Source of the DNA: Salinicoccus sesuvii
GTDB lineage: Bacteria > Bacillota > Bacilli > Staphylococcales > Salinicoccaceae
Length of the DNA stretch: 64,000 nucleotides
Direction: 5' to 3'
Assembly: GCF_042648145.1 (NCBI RefSeq)
Contig: NZ_JBHRWV010000001.1
Span: 124,001-188,000, forward strand
Part shown: in pieces, positions 32,593 to 40,567 of the stretch
Numbering within the stretch: the first letter of the stretch is position 1
Layout of the letters: the number at the start of each line of letters is the position of its first letter
Position numbers and translations under genes: made by a program
The notes under the pieces: model-generated
Told to the model about the DNA's origin: nothing
What the model saw: only the letters and a program-made list of their open reading frames with translations
The model's database searches: none

Positions 32593-33978
32593 ATGAACTG
32601 GGATATAGTGAATGAAGAGACAGATTGTAATGTAGAAAGGGATTTTGACCACTTCAATTACAAAGTTGTCGTATTGGATGATGACCCAACCGGCACACAG
32701 ACTGTCAAAGATCTGAATGTGTACACCGCTTGGGACGAAGCGCTCGTTCGCGACGGCTTTTTATCCGATAATAACATGTTTTACATTATGACCAACTCAA
32801 GGGCATTGTCTCAAGCAAAAACCATCGCAGTGCATGAAGAAATCACACAGATGCTTGAGAAAGTGTCTGCAGCGCTTGATCAACCCTACCTCATCATCAG
32901 CAGAGGAGACTCGACTTTGAGAGGTCATTCTTATGTCGAACCGAAAACAATCCATGACCGAAGTTCCGATGGGTTTGATGCTGTTTTCCATATCCCGGCA
33001 TTCTTTGAGGGTGGACGCTATACATATCAAGGCGTGCATTACCTAAAAGAAGGTGATGATTTCATACCGGTTCATGAAAGCGAATTCGCAAATGACTCCA
33101 CATTCGGTTTTAACGCGGCAACCATGCAGCAGTATGTTGCGGAAAAGAGTGGTGTAGAAGTAGATGCAAACGAGGTGAAGCACATCGATCTCGATATGCT
33201 CAGAGGGTGTGATGATGCACAGCTTCTAGAATTTATCGATGGTCTCTCGGACTTCGACCAGGTCGTTGTGGATGCTGTAAACGATAATGATCTTGCGTTC
33301 TTCACTGCTGTTCTGATGGATTATTTGAATCGGGAAGATCGGAAATTCATATTTAGAACTGCTGCGTCCTTTGTCAAATCAATCTGTGCGACACCAGGAG
33401 AGGTGCTTGACCAGTCTCAGATGACGAGTCAGGATGACAAGAATGGCGGCATCATCGTTGTGGGTTCCCATGTCAAAAAGACGACCCAGCAGCTCGAACA
33501 ACTGATCAGCGCTTCTGATATTGAAGCACTGGAATTCAGTGTATCGGAAGTAAAGGATACAGCAAGTCTTTCCGACTATATTGTGGATCAGAGAAAAAAG
33601 GCCGAGCAGCTGATCGAGGATGGCAAGGACGTCGTCATCTTCACCTCTCGTGAGCTGATCAGAACTGAAGATAGGGAAGAGAGTCTGAAGATATCGAAGC
33701 GAATATCAGAAAGCCTGGTCGCAATTGTATCGAACCTCGAGGTTAAACCGAAGTTTATCATCGCTAAGGGCGGCATCACTTCAAGCGACCTTGCGACTAT
33801 CGGACTTGGTGTCAGGAAAGCACGTGTACTCGGTCAGGCGGAGAAAGGCATTCCAGTATGGCTGACGATGGCGGAGTCAAAGTATCCATCAATGCCTTAT
33901 ATCGTCTTCCCGGGCAATGTCGGTGACGCCGGGACACTGCTTGATGTTTACAGAAAACTGGACAAGGGAGAATCATGA
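32593..33978 (+). CDS. Four-carbon acid sugar kinase family (DUF1537, OtnK/DtnK-like)
   Basis: ATP-dependent kinase of 461 aa. The DUF1537 N-terminal domain carries VVLDDDPTGTQTV at the start and ISRGDSTLRGH in the substrate site; the C-terminal nucleotide-binding domain has AKGGITSSDLA and VFPGNVGD. Known members phosphorylate 3-oxo-tetronates or D-threonate/D-erythronate. It follows the dehydrogenase by 8 bases, and its stop lies 1 base before the permease ATG. A 3-oxo-tetronate-4-phosphate decarboxylase and isomerase are not found nearby, so the rest of the pathway must lie elsewhere or differ. Confidence 0.8.
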   Translation: MNWDIVNEETDCNVERDFDHFNYKVVVLDDDPTGTQTVKDLNVYTAWDEALVRDGFLSDNNMFYIMTNSRALSQAKTIAVHEEITQMLEKVSAALDQPYLIISRGDSTLRGHSYVEPKTIHDRSSDGFDAVFHIPAFFEGGRYTYQGVHYLKEGDDFIPVHESEFANDSTFGFNAATMQQYVAEKSGVEVDANEVKHIDLDMLRGCDDAQLLEFIDGLSDFDQVVVDAVNDNDLAFFTAVLMDYLNREDRKFIFRTAASFVKSICATPGEVLDQSQMTSQDDKNGGIIVVGSHVKKTTQQLEQLISASDIEALEFSVSEVKDTASLSDYIVDQRKKAEQLIEDGKDVVIFTSRELIRTEDREESLKISKRISESLVAIVSNLEVKPKFIIAKGGITSSDLATIGLGVRKARVLGQAEKGIPVWLTMAESKYPSMPYIVFPGNVGDAGTLLDVYRKLDKGES

Positions 33979-33979
33979 C

Positions 33980-35308
33980 ATGTTACTGATCCTATTCATA
34001 CTCGCACTGGCAGTACTATTCCTATTGATATTGCAGTTTAAAATTGAACCCTTTATTGCGCTGTTGATCACATCTTTCGGTCTGGCACTGGCAGTGCGGA
34101 TACCGATCAGTGAGGCCTCCTCGATTATTGCTGGTGGTTTCGGAAACACCTTGGCAGGCGTAGGTATTCTCATTGGGCTTGGCATCGTCTTTGGTCAGTT
34201 TTTGGCCAAAGCGGGTGCAGTAGAGAAGATTGCTGAAGGCATCCTCTCCCTGACGGGTTCTAAAAAATCGCCCGCGGGTCTTGCTCTAACCGGTACAATC
34301 GTTTCTATCCCTGTCTTTTTCGATGCTGCTTTCGTCATATTAAATAAGGTCATTAAGAGTCTCAGTACAAAAACGGGCATTGCCCGGATCACTTTTGTAA
34401 CCGCTCTCGCGGTAGGTCTAATCGTCTCTCATAGTATGGTAATTCCGACGCCCGGACCGCTTGTGGTTGCAGAGAACATCGGTGTCGATCTCGGTATCTT
34501 CCTAGTTGCTGGTATATTCGTTGCTGCAGTGGCAACACTTGTCGGTGGTTTTGGCTACGGAACGTTCATCGGTAGACGGATGAAGACTGAGGCAGCGGAA
34601 GAAATGGACGAGATGGTGGATGGTACTGAAGTGCAGACACCGCTAAGACAAATTTCCAAAAAGCTTTCTTTTGGACTTATTGCACTGCCGATCGTGCTCA
34701 TTTTGAGTAATACGCTGTCCCAACTCTTCATCCCAGACCATCCAGTGTCATCATTCTTTGCCTTCGTAGGGGATAAGAACGTTGCGCTCTTGATTGCGGT
34801 ACTCGTTTCATTGGTAGTGCTGAAACCTTATATCGCAGGTCCGTATAAGGCACAGTTCAATCAGTCAATGCAAGATGCCGGAGGCATACTCCTCATCACG
34901 GGTGCAGGTGGCGCGTTTGGGGCAGTCATCAATGCTAGTGGCATGGGAGACTACCTGATCGAAATGATGACCAGTTGGAATATACATATTCTGCTGCTTG
35001 CCTTCATTTTTACGCAGATACTCAGAGCATCACTTGGATCTGCAACAGTTGCCCTTGTGACTACTTCAAGTATACTCGGTCCACAGATCACTGAACTTGC
35101 AGTATCACCAGTGTTGTTGGCACTTGCTATCTGTTCAGGTGCAATCGGCCTATCACTTCCGAACGATTCTGGTTTCTGGGTCGTTAACCGTTTCGGTAAT
35201 CTGACGGTGTCACAAACACTAAAAGCGTGGTCCCTTGGTGGATTTGTCGCTGGGTTAACGGGCATTACACTGGTCTATATCATGTACTTCATTGGACAAA
35301 TTATATAA
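33980..35308 (+). CDS. GntP-family sugar-acid/H+ symporter
   Basis: Inner-membrane importer with about twelve segments, 442 aa. Characteristic GntP blocks: ILIGLGIVFGQFLAKAGA, VSIPVFFDAAFVI, PTPGPL and a C-terminal LPNDSGFWVVNRF. The ATG at 33980 has AAGGGAG 9 bases upstream; the 63-base longer frame overlaps the kinase and is rejected. It should supply the substrate of the dehydrogenase/kinase pair. A second GntP permease occurs in the galactonate operon at 46926. Confidence 0.9.
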   Translation: MLLILFILALAVLFLLILQFKIEPFIALLITSFGLALAVRIPISEASSIIAGGFGNTLAGVGILIGLGIVFGQFLAKAGAVEKIAEGILSLTGSKKSPAGLALTGTIVSIPVFFDAAFVILNKVIKSLSTKTGIARITFVTALAVGLIVSHSMVIPTPGPLVVAENIGVDLGIFLVAGIFVAAVATLVGGFGYGTFIGRRMKTEAAEEMDEMVDGTEVQTPLRQISKKLSFGLIALPIVLILSNTLSQLFIPDHPVSSFFAFVGDKNVALLIAVLVSLVVLKPYIAGPYKAQFNQSMQDAGGILLITGAGGAFGAVINASGMGDYLIEMMTSWNIHILLLAFIFTQILRASLGSATVALVTTSSILGPQITELAVSPVLLALAICSGAIGLSLPNDSGFWVVNRFGNLTVSQTLKAWSLGGFVAGLTGITLVYIMYFIGQII

Positions 35309-35319
35309 GTTTTTACGCC

Positions 35320-35361
35320 AAATCGCGGTCCTCGTCCTTCTTCGGACGATGACCGCGATTT
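35320..35361. terminator. Long hairpin between convergent transcripts
   Basis: AAATCGCGGTC (35320-35330) pairs with GACCGCGATTT (35351-35361), with an inner CGTCC/GGACG stem. It serves both the GntP operon and the convergent DUF3169 gene. Confidence 0.7.
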
Positions 35362-35368
35362 AGTGTGC

Positions 35369-36037
35369 TTATCTGTTACGAATCGATAGACTGTATTGCG
35401 TATTCGATATTAGTAATATGGAAGCAACCAGGAACATGCCGAGTACTTGGGCATCGCCAGTAAATGCAGAGTAGACGACTAGTATGACAAGTGAAATGAA
35501 AAGCAGTGAGGATGTGCTGATATATGCTTTATAAAGACCATGGAGCATGACGTGACGCTCTCCCTCGTCTGATAAGGCAAGTAGCTTATCAGCATAGTGT
35601 TTATCGGATATATCAGGCAAATTTCTCTCAGGATACATTAATTTTGTAAGGGAAGGTACTAGTATTTGAATGATAAATGCCACGACAAAATTTATAATGG
35701 CAGTGATCAAAAACCATATAGGCATACCTACGATGGTCCCCATACCTAGGGCAAGAAAGCCTAAAACAGTTGAAATTCCGGTGATCAGCGTGAGATCTAC
35801 AAACTTTCTATATTTATACTGTTCCATCATGTCTTCGTCAGCCCCTTTTACAGTGGCGTTCTTCCTAAGTTGAAAGAATTGATAAATCGCAATGAACGTG
35901 GAGAGAACAGCCAATATCAGCAGCGCTTTTGGCACCCATTCGCTATTTCCTAGAAACAATCCATCGGGATTCATCACAGTATAAGCAATGATGAATCCTG
36001 CAGCTGCGTATAACAGCAGTTTGAAAATGGTCTTCAT
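35369..36037 (-). CDS. DUF3169-like membrane protein
   Basis: 222 aa with six hydrophobic segments and a polar central stretch (RNATVKGADEDMMEQYKYRKF). This fits the DUF3169 family found beside small XRE regulators in staphylococci and other Firmicutes. Its function is unknown. It starts directly after the upstream XRE gene, so the two are co-translated and probably work together, for example as a regulator with a membrane signal or immunity partner. Confidence 0.65.
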   Translation of the reverse strand: MKTIFKLLLYAAAGFIIAYTVMNPDGLFLGNSEWVPKALLILAVLSTFIAIYQFFQLRKNATVKGADEDMMEQYKYRKFVDLTLITGISTVLGFLALGMGTIVGMPIWFLITAIINFVVAFIIQILVPSLTKLMYPERNLPDISDKHYADKLLALSDEGERHVMLHGLYKAYISTSSLLFISLVILVVYSAFTGDAQVLGMFLVASILLISNTQYSLSIRNR

Positions 36038-36244
36038 TCAAAGTTCCTCCTCATCAAATATGAAAATCTCTTCTATCGGCTCGTCGAAAATTTTAGCAAA
36101 CCGTTTGGCGATCAAAAGTGAAGGGACGTATTCTTCACGTTCAATCAGGCTAACGGTCTGTCTGGATATTCTGGCCTGTTTTGCCAATTGTGTCTGATTA
36201 AGTCCGTGTCGCGCGCGTAGTTCCTTCAAGCGTGTTCGCATCAT
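36038..36244 (-). CDS. Small XRE-family (Cro/C1-type) regulator
   Basis: 68-residue DNA-binding protein consisting of one helix-turn-helix domain (LNQTQLAKQARISRQTVSLI) and an acidic tail (EIFIFDEEEL), the common YozG/YvaO-like mini-repressor form. GAGGTGA precedes two consecutive ATG codons. The adjacent DUF3169 gene and the repeated TTGTCAA sites upstream suggest an autoregulated pair. Confidence 0.88.
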   Translation of the reverse strand: MMRTRLKELRARHGLNQTQLAKQARISRQTVSLIEREEYVPSLLIAKRFAKIFDEPIEEIFIFDEEEL

Positions 36245-36274
36245 TTCACCTCTTATAGATAGTGTAAATCATTA

Positions 36275-36303
36275 TTGTCAATTTGACAAATATATTTGTC
36301 AAA
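36275..36303. promoter_or_regulatory. Three-half-site operator for the XRE regulator
   Basis: TTGTCAA (36275-36281), then TTTGACAAA (36282-36290) and TTTGTCAAA (36295-36303) around TATA form overlapping inverted repeats. TTGACA hexamers on the minus strand inside these arms could serve as -35 elements of the XRE promoter. Confidence 0.55.
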
Positions 36304-36345
36304 AATTAAAAGGTTTAATATAGTCCATATATTTTCTGAATGTTG

Positions 36346-36354
36346 TGATATAAT
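36346..36354 (+). promoter_or_regulatory. Extended -10 promoter of the FAH-amidohydrolase operon
   Basis: TGATATAAT (TG-n-TATAAT, perfect -10), 39 bases before the start codon; no convincing -35. Confidence 0.5.
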
Positions 36355-36392
36355 CCTCTGGAAACGAGTTTTACAGAGGGAGGGGAAAAGGC

Positions 36393-37244
36393 ATGAAACT
36401 ACTGACGTTTTATAGTGAAGGAAAGCTCAAACCAGGTGTTTTGACAGAGCGGGGTATTCTTGATATTTCAGGATCCTATCCGACCATGCTCGAAGCCATA
36501 GAACGTTATAGAGGGCTCGATGAGTTTCTTGAATTTGCGCTTGAGGAAGTATCTGACTTCTTTCTCGAACCGAGAGATGTAACGCTTGGTCCTGCCATTG
36601 ACTGCGCCGAGAAAATCGTCTGTGTTGGTTTGAACTACAAAAAGCATGCAGAGGAATCGGGTATGTCTGCCCCAGATCGCCCTGTGCTTTTCAGCAAGTA
36701 TAGAAACAGTCTATCTGGAAGTGGAGGGACTGTCGTGATTCCACGTGAGGCAAAGCAGGTGGATTATGAAGCGGAGCTCGCCATCGTTATTGGCAAAGAA
36801 GCGAAGAATGTGGCTGAAGCAGCGGCAGCGGATTATATTTTCGGCTACTGCGCAGCAAATGATCTATCTGAAAGAGCATTCCAGTTCAGAAGTGGCCAAT
36901 GGCTTCTTGGAAAAAGTCTGGATGGATTCTGTCCGATTGGTCCTTATATCGTGACTGCGAATGAAATAGAAGATCCGAACAAATTGCGCATCCGCTCTAG
37001 CGTGAATGGTGAGGTTCGGCAGGATTCAAATACTAACGATATGATATTCAAGTGTGAAACGCTGGTCAGTTATATTTCACATTATATGACACTAAAGCCA
37101 GGAGACATTATTCTAACAGGGACCCCAGAAGGCGTAGCACTCGGCTATCCTGAAGACCGGCGCCCGTGGCTTCAGGATGGTGATGTTGTAACCGTTGAAA
37201 TCGAGGGACTAGGCAGTCTGACAACACATATGGAGGCGAAATAG
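36393..37244 (+). CDS. Fumarylacetoacetate hydrolase (FAH) family protein
   Basis: Metal-dependent hydrolase, decarboxylase or isomerase of 283 aa, acting on 2-keto acids such as acylpyruvates or 2-keto-3-deoxy acids. The core signature is IVCVGLNYKKHAEE, followed by the metal-binding DYEAELAIVIGKEA (two carboxylates) and LTGTPEGVALG near the C-terminus. GGGAGGGG precedes the ATG. The amidohydrolase gene starts 1 base after the stop, so the two enzymes form one operon; the substrate is not identifiable. Confidence 0.88.
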   Translation: MKLLTFYSEGKLKPGVLTERGILDISGSYPTMLEAIERYRGLDEFLEFALEEVSDFFLEPRDVTLGPAIDCAEKIVCVGLNYKKHAEESGMSAPDRPVLFSKYRNSLSGSGGTVVIPREAKQVDYEAELAIVIGKEAKNVAEAAAADYIFGYCAANDLSERAFQFRSGQWLLGKSLDGFCPIGPYIVTANEIEDPNKLRIRSSVNGEVRQDSNTNDMIFKCETLVSYISHYMTLKPGDIILTGTPEGVALGYPEDRRPWLQDGDVVTVEIEGLGSLTTHMEAK

Positions 37245-37245
37245 A

Positions 37246-38550
37246 ATGCACTATGTTGTGCGCAATGTAGCATGGTTTACCGAGAGTGGATTGGAAGAGG
37301 GGAATATTGAGATCAGGAACAGCGAGATCATCTCGACAAACAGTAATACGCAAACTGAGAACGACATCGATGGCAGTGGGAAGTTTCTTCTGCCAGGGCT
37401 AGTAGACATGCATACACATATTTCAGCAGCGAGCGCTAAACATTATCTGGCTTCAGGCATCACTACAGTACGCAATACGGCCGGCAACTTTGAAATGCTC
37501 GAAGCCATTGATGGCTATGCACCGGAAGTTTATGCAACATATCGAATGATCGATGGGGAACCGGGCCTTTGGGGACCGACTTCCTATGGCAATATTTCAA
37601 CGAACGATGCTGATGAAGCGCGCCGTGCTGTCGATGAACTCCACAGTCAGAGCGCCCGGTTTGTAAAGGTCTACGGCAATATTACAGAAGAAGTGCTCGA
37701 GGCGGTTGTTGATCAGGCTGGTAAGTATCAATTGCCTGTAGCAGCTGATTTTATCCATTCCAAAGATATAGACGGTGTGAAGGCAGCTAAAATGGGTGTT
37801 AGCTTTTTGGAGCATGCATCTGGAGTGCTGCAGAGTCTTTATCCAACGTTCCATTCGCAGATGTCGGCTGAAGACTTCGATAAAATCGTTGAAGAACGAT
37901 TGGATGATAATCGAATGACTGAAGTTCTGAATGGGCTGCTTGATGCACAAGTTAAACTGGTGCCGACGTTGACTCTGTACCGTCACCTCGCTCGGGGCCG
38001 CACGTTCATACATAGTGGCATAGAAGCTTCCATTCAGCTGGCGCAAGTCATATCTGATGAAGTTCTTTCGATAGATGCGCAGTTTGAAAGAATAGACCCT
38101 CATGTCGATGAAGAAATGCAACGGCGTGAGTACTGGGCATATGAGAAAATTAAATATATCGTGAAACACTACATGGCTCTTGGGGGTGAAGTATATATTG
38201 GTACGGATGCACCTGCCGGCATATGGAACTACCCTGGTGTTTCATTGATCGAAGAAATGATAGAGTTCGAATCATTGGGGATTTCTCGGGGTGATGTCAT
38301 TAAAAAGGCGACAGAGGACGCTTGCTTAAGAATGGGCTATGAAAATAGCGGCCGGGTGGCCGCAGGGTATACTGCTGATCTAATACTGCTCGACAAGAAT
38401 CCTTTGGATGACTTGGCAAACCTTCTATCTGTCGATAGTGTGATCCGAGCAGGCAAATTACATAGTCTGAGAGATATTTATTCACATAAAATTGATAGCG
38501 CTGCACTCGAGCAGCTGTTTGAATCCCTTGTAGAACAGTATGGTGGATAA
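37246..38550 (+). CDS. Metal-dependent amidohydrolase (imidazolonepropionase/prolidase-like)
   Basis: 434-aa cytosolic enzyme of the amidohydrolase superfamily. Metal-site pieces: MHTHIS (first strand), the lysine in ARFVKVYGNI (probable carbamylated bridge), His in FIHSKDID, FLEHASG and the Asp in YIGTDAPAG. The C-terminal AGYTADLILLDKNP block belongs to the composite beta domain. GGAGGCG lies within the end of the FAH gene. It probably opens a cyclic amide or cleaves a peptide-like bond whose product feeds the FAH-family enzyme. Confidence 0.85.
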   Translation: MHYVVRNVAWFTESGLEEGNIEIRNSEIISTNSNTQTENDIDGSGKFLLPGLVDMHTHISAASAKHYLASGITTVRNTAGNFEMLEAIDGYAPEVYATYRMIDGEPGLWGPTSYGNISTNDADEARRAVDELHSQSARFVKVYGNITEEVLEAVVDQAGKYQLPVAADFIHSKDIDGVKAAKMGVSFLEHASGVLQSLYPTFHSQMSAEDFDKIVEERLDDNRMTEVLNGLLDAQVKLVPTLTLYRHLARGRTFIHSGIEASIQLAQVISDEVLSIDAQFERIDPHVDEEMQRREYWAYEKIKYIVKHYMALGGEVYIGTDAPAGIWNYPGVSLIEEMIEFESLGISRGDVIKKATEDACLRMGYENSGRVAAGYTADLILLDKNPLDDLANLLSVDSVIRAGKLHSLRDIYSHKIDSAALEQLFESLVEQYGG

Positions 38551-38574
38551 GAAGCATATTTATCGATAAAAATG

Positions 38575-38608
38575 ATGACCCCTCCGCCCGATCGGGCGGA
38601 GGGGTCAT
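38575..38608. terminator. G+C-rich hairpin between convergent genes
   Basis: 16-bp perfect stem (38575-38590 with 38593-38608) without a long T run, placed between the amidohydrolase and the convergent SDR gene. Confidence 0.7.
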
Positions 38609-38614
38609 TGTATT

Positions 38615-39373
38615 TTAGTCGGCTTGCATGCCACCATCGACATTGTACATTGAGCCGGTCACAAATGACGCATCATCAGAAGCTAGGAAGTAGACGACTT
38701 TGGCGACTTCTTCTGGTGTACCGAAGCGGCCGAACGGTATGCCTGCTTTGATGGCCTCACCGGACTTCTCTGGCTCTCCAGGCGATAGATTGTTCTGGAT
38801 ATCAGAAAGCATGTCTGTATCGATCGCTGCGGGTGCTACGGCATTGACCCGGATGTGACTGCCTGCGACTTCGAGTGCAGCAGTCTTTGTAAGACCAGCC
38901 ACTGCATGTTTTGATGCAATGTATGCGGGCATACCCGCAGATCCAATATAAGCTGCGTTTGAAGCGGTATTGACGATACTGCCATAATCCTGCTTTTCCA
39001 TCTGGCGGATGACATGCTTCATTCCGAGGAAAACCCCCGTCGTATTGATGCCCATCACCAGTTCGAAATCCTTCTTTTCAAGATCCTTGATTTCCTTGAA
39101 CGGACCATTGATGCCGGCGTTGTTGAAGAAGATATCAACCTTGCCGAACATATCGACTGTTTCCTTTACGTAGTTCTCGACATCTTCTTCATTTGTTACG
39201 TCGGCTTTAATCAGATGAATGTTTTCGTTACCAAGATTCTCTTTCGCACGTTCGAGCGCCTCTTTGTTCAGATCGACGAGTACCACTTTCGCTCCACCGT
39301 CGAGGAACCGTTTCGCTGCTGCCTGGCCGATGCCACCTGCGCCACCTGTAATGAGTACAATATTGTCCTGCAT
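38615..39373 (-). CDS. Classical SDR oxidoreductase
   Basis: Short-chain dehydrogenase of 252 aa. Motifs: TGGAGGIG (cofactor), NNAG, active-site Ser in NTASNA and YIASKHAV (catalytic Tyr-Lys), and the acidic LVDLNKE after the second strand, which favours NAD over NADP. TAGGAGG gives the ATG at 39373. It is closely related to the SDR at 52284-53036 (shared AVAGLTKTAALEVAG block), and both have a cre upstream. The substrate is unknown; sugar or hydroxyacid alcohols are likely from the context. Confidence 0.88.
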   Translation of the reverse strand: MQDNIVLITGGAGGIGQAAAKRFLDGGAKVVLVDLNKEALERAKENLGNENIHLIKADVTNEEDVENYVKETVDMFGKVDIFFNNAGINGPFKEIKDLEKKDFELVMGINTTGVFLGMKHVIRQMEKQDYGSIVNTASNAAYIGSAGMPAYIASKHAVAGLTKTAALEVAGSHIRVNAVAPAAIDTDMLSDIQNNLSPGEPEKSGEAIKAGIPFGRFGTPEEVAKVVYFLASDDASFVTGSMYNVDGGMQAD

Positions 39374-39411
39374 TTTTAGCCTCCTAAATATTATGTCTAT
39401 TTTCAATATAA

Positions 39412-39425
39412 AGTAAGCGCTTACA
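39412..39425 (-). promoter_or_regulatory. cre site upstream of the SDR gene
   Basis: AGTAAGCGCTTACA matches TGWAANCGNTNWCA at 10 of 11 defined positions and contains a perfect 12-bp palindrome. It lies 39 bases upstream of the SDR start. Confidence 0.7.
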
Positions 39426-39525
39426 AATTACAACCGATAGGTTACATAACGATTTTAAGCAGACCATTTGATTTAAATGTTATTGCAAGGCACCATGAAA
39501 TTATAAATACAAGGAGGCGAATTGA

Positions 39526-40155
39526 ATGAAGGTGTTGGTTATTGGTGCAAATGGTCAGATCGGTAAGATGGTCGTGGATAAACTGAAGGAGAGTGAACAT
39601 GAGCCAATCGCTCTGTTGCGCGAGGAAGCGCAAGTGGAAGCATTTGAAAACAACGGTGTAAGAGCAGTACTTGGTGATCTCGAACAAGACTTTTCTCATG
39701 CATTTGAAGGCATTGAAACGGTGGTTTTTACTGCTGGTTCGGGTGCACACACAGGCGCTGACAAGACCATTCTAATCGACCAGGAAGGCGCGATGGAGTC
39801 AATTGATCTTGCCGAGAAGCATGGCGTCCGCCACTTTATTATGGTGAGCGGTATGGGTGTTGAGAATCCAAGAGCTGTAGAAGGCAACATGCGACCATAC
39901 TTGCATGCCAAGTTCCGCGCAGATAGACATCTCGAACAGTCCAGTGTCCCTTATACGATTCTTCGCCCAGGTCGACTTACCAATGGAAGTGGCAAGGGAT
40001 CTGTTAATCTCTACGAATATAAAGGAGATGTCCAATATGGCGAGGTGCCACGCGAGGATGTTGCGAGTGTCCTCGTGGCAATCATCGATTCGAAACCAGA
40101 AAATAAGATACACTATCTAATCGAAGGTGACATCCCTGTTGCTGAACTCCTATAG
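39526..40155 (+). CDS. NAD(P)-binding atypical SDR, paralogue of 24880-25503
   Basis: 209-aa Rossmann protein that shares nearly every motif with the earlier copy: VLVIGANGQIG, VLGDLEQDFSHAFEG, IDQEGAMES, TILRPGRLTN and PREDVASVL. AAGGAGG precedes the ATG. It is a single gene closed by a terminator. Two chromosomal copies of this redox protein within 15 kb suggest duplication with divergent regulation; their upstream regions do not look alike. Confidence 0.85.
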   Translation: MKVLVIGANGQIGKMVVDKLKESEHEPIALLREEAQVEAFENNGVRAVLGDLEQDFSHAFEGIETVVFTAGSGAHTGADKTILIDQEGAMESIDLAEKHGVRHFIMVSGMGVENPRAVEGNMRPYLHAKFRADRHLEQSSVPYTILRPGRLTNGSGKGSVNLYEYKGDVQYGEVPREDVASVLVAIIDSKPENKIHYLIEGDIPVAELL

Positions 40156-40170
40156 ATTAGGTTAATTATA

Positions 40171-40194
40171 TCCCGAACACGTTCGGGATTTTTT
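40171..40194 (+). terminator. Intrinsic terminator
   Basis: TCCCGAAC pairs with GTTCGGGA around AC, followed by T6. Confidence 0.9.
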
Positions 40195-40291
40195 ATTTGC
40201 AAAAAGATAACGGTTTCATTTAAAAAAATTCAGAAAATGTAGAAAGTTGGGTCATTAAGTGTTAATGTATCGGTAATTATACTTTACCTGA

Positions 40292-40300
40292 TGTTATAAG
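40292..40300 (+). promoter_or_regulatory. Candidate extended -10 promoter for the SSS symporter operon
   Basis: TGTTATAAG, 25 bases before the small-subunit start. A 9-of-11 cre-like sequence lies farther upstream at 40205-40218. Confidence 0.35.
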
Positions 40301-40324
40301 CAGGTGCTAAAGAAAGGTGAGACA

Positions 40325-40567
40325 ATGAAACAGAAAACACGTGAACCGATTAGAAACTACAAGATCTGGCTTGGCTTTCTCATTATCTTTATCTTGCTTA
40401 CCCCTTGGTATTTCCCTTCCGGAGGAGCGCCAATGTTGATTTATGGGGTACCAATCTGGGCACTAATTATTGTTGGTGCCACAATAACACTCTCTCTCTA
40501 TATTACATACGTCATACGGTACCATTGGGATATCGAAGATGAAGAATCAGATCAGGAGGGGAAATAG
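40325..40567 (+). CDS. Small DUF3311-like membrane subunit
   Basis: 80 aa, two hydrophobic segments (about residues 15-33 and 42-62) and an acidic C-terminus. Small proteins of this kind precede SSS-family symporters in many Firmicutes (for example yhjC-yhjB in Bacillus) and may help assembly of the carrier. The ATG at 40325 has AAAGGTGA upstream and is preferred over an earlier TTG. The symporter ATG follows on the base after the stop. Confidence 0.7.
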   Translation: MKQKTREPIRNYKIWLGFLIIFILLTPWYFPSGGAPMLIYGVPIWALIIVGATITLSLYITYVIRYHWDIEDEESDQEGK

